A stretch of DNA of 8,713 bases from an uncultured Oceanobacillus sp. GTDB lineage: Bacteria; Bacillota; Bacilli; Bacillales; Amphibacillaceae. The notes below the pieces were generated by a model, which made no database searches, was not told the origin of the DNA, and worked only from the letters and a program-made list of their open reading frames with translations. Location of the stretch: NCBI GenBank assembly GCA_938004015.1, contig CALKWU010000072.1, forward strand, positions 1 to 8,713, read 5' to 3'. Of the stretch, positions 6,010-8,713 are shown one piece after another; position 1 is the first letter of the stretch, and each line of letters starts with the position of its first letter. A program made the position numbers and the translations under genes.

Positions 6010-7113
6010 TCATCTCAACGGATTATAAGGACTCAAATCAAGTTCCACTTCTTCACCGAGCGCTAGTTTTGCCGCCAACGAACCGATGTACGGCCCCATT
6101 GTGAGTCCTGAGGACCCTAATCCGGTTGCGACAATCATGTTCTCGAAATCCGGCACTTTGCCTAACAATGGTTTGATATCCGGACTCATTGGCCGGAAGC
6201 CGATGCGGATTTCTTTTATCGTATGATCTGCCAAACCAGGTGCGACTTTCAACCCTTCATTCAATACTTCTTGAATGCCGCCAGCAGTTATTCGATAGTC
6301 AAATCCGGTTCCATCTTCACGCGTGGCACCAAAGGCAACTCTGTGATCATCGAATGGAACGATATAATGACTGCTTTCTTGAGGGAGGATGACCGGCCAA
6401 TTCGAAGTGTCCTCATCAGCGGATAAATGGACAATCTGCCCTCTTTGTGGTTCCAGATCGATGGAAATGCCGACTTCTTTCAGTAAATCCTTTGTCCAAG
6501 CTCCTGCGGCTACAATCATTTGATCTGCTTGAATTTCTCCTTTTGCTGTTGCCAATCGAATGCGATTCCAATCTTTTTCAAGTGTCACCTGTTCTTCGAT
6601 GACGGTACCATTATTTTTCTTTACTCCTCGTACTAAGGCTTCTGCGAGTAATCTGCCATCAAGTCTGGCAGCTCCGGAAAAGTATAAAGCATGTAAATCG
6701 TCTGCCAAAGGAGGGAAGTATTCTTTTGCTTGAGGAGCTTCCAATAAGCGGATGTCACCAACTTCAGGAAACGCCTCTTTTCTCTTCGTTATTTTTTCTT
6801 GCAAATGATATAAAACTTCCAAATCCTTGCTTGTTGCAAGTGCTCCGGTCTGTTTATACCCAGTGTTCGTTTCTCCAAGTTCTTCTAAAGATTTCATCAG
6901 TTTTGGATAGTAAAGGGCACCTTGAGAGGCGATCGCAAACCAATCGGCATCATCATACCTTGGAATCCATGGATTAATGATTCCTGCGCCAGCTAATGTT
7001 GCTTTTCCTTCGAATGATTTGTCGATCAAAATCACTTCACAGTCTTTCCGTTGCGATAAATGGAACGCAGCACAAGCACCGACCACTCCTGCTCCAATGA
7101 CTGCGACTTTCAT
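6010..7113 (-). CDS. FAD-dependent oxidoreductase, DAO / glycine oxidase-like family
   Basis: This 367-aa cytosolic flavoprotein belongs to the group that includes glycine oxidase, D-amino-acid dehydrogenase and sarcosine oxidase, which oxidise amines or amino acids using FAD. The N-terminus has the dinucleotide-binding fold VAVIGAGVVGACAAFHLS with Gly7, Gly9 and Gly12, and an acidic residue at the end of the second strand (ILIDKS). Mid-protein, QMIVAAGAWTKDLL is the typical second FAD-contact strand of this family. The C-terminal GLGSSGLTMGPYIG (about 331-344) matches the conserved glycine-rich FAD motif. Length is normal. ATG at 7113 is preferred because AAAGGGG lies 8 bases upstream; an in-frame GTG at 7116 is too close to it. 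A weak promoter-like pair (TTCACC, 18 bp, TAAAAT) lies near 7139-7168. The substrate cannot be deduced. It has its own terminator and shows no link to the CRISPR genes. Confidence 0.9.
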   Translation of the reverse strand: MKVAVIGAGVVGACAAFHLSQRKDCEVILIDKSFEGKATLAGAGIINPWIPRYDDADWFAIASQGALYYPKLMKSLEELGETNTGYKQTGALATSKDLEVLYHLQEKITKRKEAFPEVGDIRLLEAPQAKEYFPPLADDLHALYFSGAARLDGRLLAEALVRGVKKNNGTVIEEQVTLEKDWNRIRLATAKGEIQADQMIVAAGAWTKDLLKEVGISIDLEPQRGQIVHLSADEDTSNWPVILPQESSHYIVPFDDHRVAFGATREDGTGFDYRITAGGIQEVLNEGLKVAPGLADHTIKEIRIGFRPMSPDIKPLLGKVPDFENMIVATGLGSSGLTMGPYIGSLAAKLALGEEVELDLSPYNPLR

Positions 7114-7740
7114 CACATCATCCCCTTTCCAAAATTTTTCTCTATTTTACATTATTTGACATCAGATGGTGAAGTCCTGCTTTCTTGAGATCTTAAAATC
7201 TCCGTATCAACATATGAACAAGATACTGTGTTTTTCCTTATTTTACTAAAAGCTTCATGTTCCTAGAAAAATTAAAGCATTTATATTAGAATGGAAAATG
7301 CGCGGTTTTCTGAAATTTATGGGGGAAGCTCCATAATGGAATCTCGAAGGTTATGTCATGAGTTGGGTTTTCTCTATTCAATTTTTGGGTATAGGATGAA
7401 TACTGGCAAAAATGGTGATCTATAGTTGTTGGATATAATGATGCAAGGCCATGAAAATAACTTTCTTTGATGATATGAGCGTTTCACTTTTTCGTCAGGA
7501 AGGCGAATGTTTATTTGACAACAATCATATATTTGAAGAATGTGGTCATATGGAGCTTTGCCCCGAGAAATCTGTGGAAGGATTGGAGGTGCTGAAGCTC
7601 TAAAAGGGGATGACCACTAGTGTTGATCATCCAATTGGAGAGAAACTTGAATGATTGCTCCTTGAAAAGAGATAATAATGGCATAAGCTTGAAAGGATTC
7701 AGTGAATCTCGAAAAATACATTGAGAAAGGGAATGTGTAT
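7114..7740. other. Long intergenic stretch without a convincing gene
   Basis: This region separates the divergent oxidoreductase and lipoprotein genes. Reading all frames by eye gives only short open frames: 44 codons at 7291-7425, without a ribosome site, and 50 codons at 7451-7603, with only a weak AAGG two bases before the ATG. I do not recognise either. Small inverted repeats occur at 7317-7336 (TTATGG/CCATAA) and 7608-7632 (GGATGA/TCATCC around a CACTAGTG core). The lipoprotein promoter candidate lies at 7647-7676. The rest could be decayed coding sequence or an unrecognised regulatory region. Confidence 0.55.
7647..7676 (+). promoter_or_regulatory. Candidate promoter of the lipoprotein gene
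   Basis: TTGAAT (7647-7652) and GATAAT (7671-7676) are separated by 18 bp, with 4/6 and 5/6 matches to the sigma-A consensus. A start near 7683 would give a leader of about 58 nt before the ATG at 7741. Confidence 0.5.
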
Positions 7741-8406
7741 ATGAAAAACAAAGGTTTTCTGAGTTTCCTCTTATTAATCGTTTTGGCATTGTTTTTAGCT
7801 GCTTGTGGTGGGGACGATGCAGAACCGGTTGAAGAGGAAGAAACGACCGAAGAGGCTCAAGAAGAAACTGAAAACACAGCAGAGGATACCGAAGAAGAAA
7901 ATGGTGCTGAAGAAGATGATGGCAATAGTGAAGAAGCCGCAGCAGACAGGGAATTGCTTGAACTGTCTTATGAAGTGACAGAATATGATGCAGAAAACAA
8001 CGCATTGCATCTTTCCCTCGATACAAACTTGCCTGAAGGAACAGAAATTTATCGTGTCCTCGTACAAGATGAGGAAGAAACTAATGTTTTGGTCGAGTAT
8101 GAATATCCATTGGAAGATGAAATTGTTTTTTCTTTAGAAGGTGTGGATAAGAGTACGTTGACCGGAAAAGATTTGCAATTGATTTTTGAATTCAACGTGA
8201 CGGAAAGAACAAATAGTGACTTATATGAAGATAAAAGTTTAGGCGGTTCTTTCACAGAGATGGAAGAAGCGTACCAGGATTCCGACCAAGTCGTCGTGAA
8301 CGACCTGGGTGCTGAAAATACTTATTCCGTCACTCTAACATCATCCAATACCGAAGTCATCTCGGAAGATTTCTTCCCAGAAGATGCCGAAGAGGATGAA
8401 GAATAA
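7741..8406 (+). CDS. Highly acidic membrane-anchored lipoprotein of unknown function
   Basis: The 221-aa product starts with a lipoprotein signal peptide: a short basic N-terminus (MKNK), a hydrophobic stretch, and the lipobox LAAC with Cys22 as the lipid-modified residue. It should therefore be anchored to the outer face of the membrane. Residues 24-69 form a low-complexity linker in which 24 of 46 residues are Asp or Glu and none is Lys or Arg. From about residue 70 a compact, apparently beta-rich domain follows (LLELSYEVTEYD...; NALHLSLDTNLP; EIVFSLEGVD), ending in another acidic tail (EDAEEDEE). I do not recognise the domain. ATG at 7741 is chosen because it gives a normal signal peptide and follows AAAGGG by 9 bases. 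A GTG at 7702 would add 13 residues ahead of the signal peptide. The gene is monocistronic, with its own promoter candidate and terminator. Acidity could suit a saline habitat (inference). Confidence 0.9.
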   Translation: MKNKGFLSFLLLIVLALFLAACGGDDAEPVEEEETTEEAQEETENTAEDTEEENGAEEDDGNSEEAAADRELLELSYEVTEYDAENNALHLSLDTNLPEGTEIYRVLVQDEEETNVLVEYEYPLEDEIVFSLEGVDKSTLTGKDLQLIFEFNVTERTNSDLYEDKSLGGSFTEMEEAYQDSDQVVVNDLGAENTYSVTLTSSNTEVISEDFFPEDAEEDEE

Positions 8407-8449
8407 GGCTTGAGCTGTTCTCCGGCTGATATCAAAAAATATCGAATAT

Positions 8450-8492
8450 AAAAACCAGGATTGATGAGTTATGATCATTAATCCTGGTTTTT
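8450..8492 (+). terminator. Terminator of the lipoprotein gene
   Basis: AAAAACCAGGATT (8450-8462) and AATCCTGGTTTTT (8480-8492) form a perfect 13-bp inverted repeat with a 17-base loop, followed by further T residues. It begins 44 bp after the stop codon. Its symmetry allows termination in both directions. Confidence 0.92.
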
Positions 8493-8713
8493 GTTTTTCC
8501 ATGACGCTATTTCAATTTGCCTTATACAACTTAATCTCTTTATTGATTAATTTCGACCATCTATTCTAATGGAAAAAGAAAAAACCGATCTGGTGACTAG
8601 TCCATATTTAATGGGTGTTTTGTTGCATAATCTGATGAAGTCTAAGTTTTACGTGTTTAAAAACAAATAAAACATCAGGAAAAAGATATTAAAACCAGCG
8701 AATCATGAAAAAA

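Noticed and set aside
7451..7603. 50-codon plus-strand open frame as a small protein gene
   Set aside because: The only ribosome-site-like bases (AAGG) are two bases from the ATG, and I do not recognise the peptide. Kept as part of the intergenic entry.
7702..7740. GTG start at 7702 for the lipoprotein
   Set aside because: It would place 13 residues in front of a normal lipoprotein signal peptide; the ATG at 7741 has a well-placed AAAGGG.
7511..8026. Long minus-strand open frame opposite the lipoprotein gene, rich in Leu, His and Phe
   Set aside because: It is the mirror of the Glu/Asp-rich codons of the lipoprotein, has low-complexity composition and no plausible ribosome site or fold.

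Overview
The window looks like chromosomal DNA of a low-GC Gram-positive bacterium, most likely a Bacillaceae member. The signs are strong AGGAGG-type ribosome binding sites, a Bacillus-style lipoprotein signal peptide, sigma-A-like promoters and AT-rich coding sequence. The very acidic exported lipoprotein on the right would fit a salt-tolerant genus, but that is inference.

Positions 1-5763 hold a complete type II-A CRISPR-Cas locus read on the minus strand. In transcription order it contains a cas9 promoter, cas9 (a compact 1061-aa effector of the S. aureus / S. thermophilus CRISPR1 kind), a tracrRNA gene in the cas9-cas1 gap, then cas1, cas2 and a long-form csn2 in tight overlap, a leader that largely overlaps the 3' end of csn2, and the leader-proximal end of a CRISPR array. 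Two complete 36-bp repeats and two 30-bp spacers are visible, and the array runs off the left edge. The tracrRNA can be built by hand. Its anti-repeat pairs with the array repeat with one small internal loop, and it is followed by a short nexus-like hairpin and a strong terminator. Cas9 with tracrRNA and crRNA would carry out interference. Cas1, Cas2 and Csn2, with Cas9 and tracrRNA, would acquire new spacers at the leader end.

Positions 5764-6009 hold non-coding hairpins, including the likely terminator of the next gene. A minus-strand FAD-dependent amine/amino-acid oxidoreductase (6010-7113) follows. Then comes about 630 bp without a convincing gene, a promoter candidate, a plus-strand acidic lipoprotein gene (7741-8406), its terminator (8450-8492), and about 220 bp in which I see no gene.

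I do not see a new class of defence system. The points most worth checking concern the architecture of the II-A locus: RNA promoters embedded in the 3' ends of cas9 and csn2, a tracrRNA that could fold into a competing hairpin, a terminator-like hairpin that swallows the cas1 Shine-Dalgarno, and a Cas9 PAM-interacting end that differs from the S. aureus enzyme.
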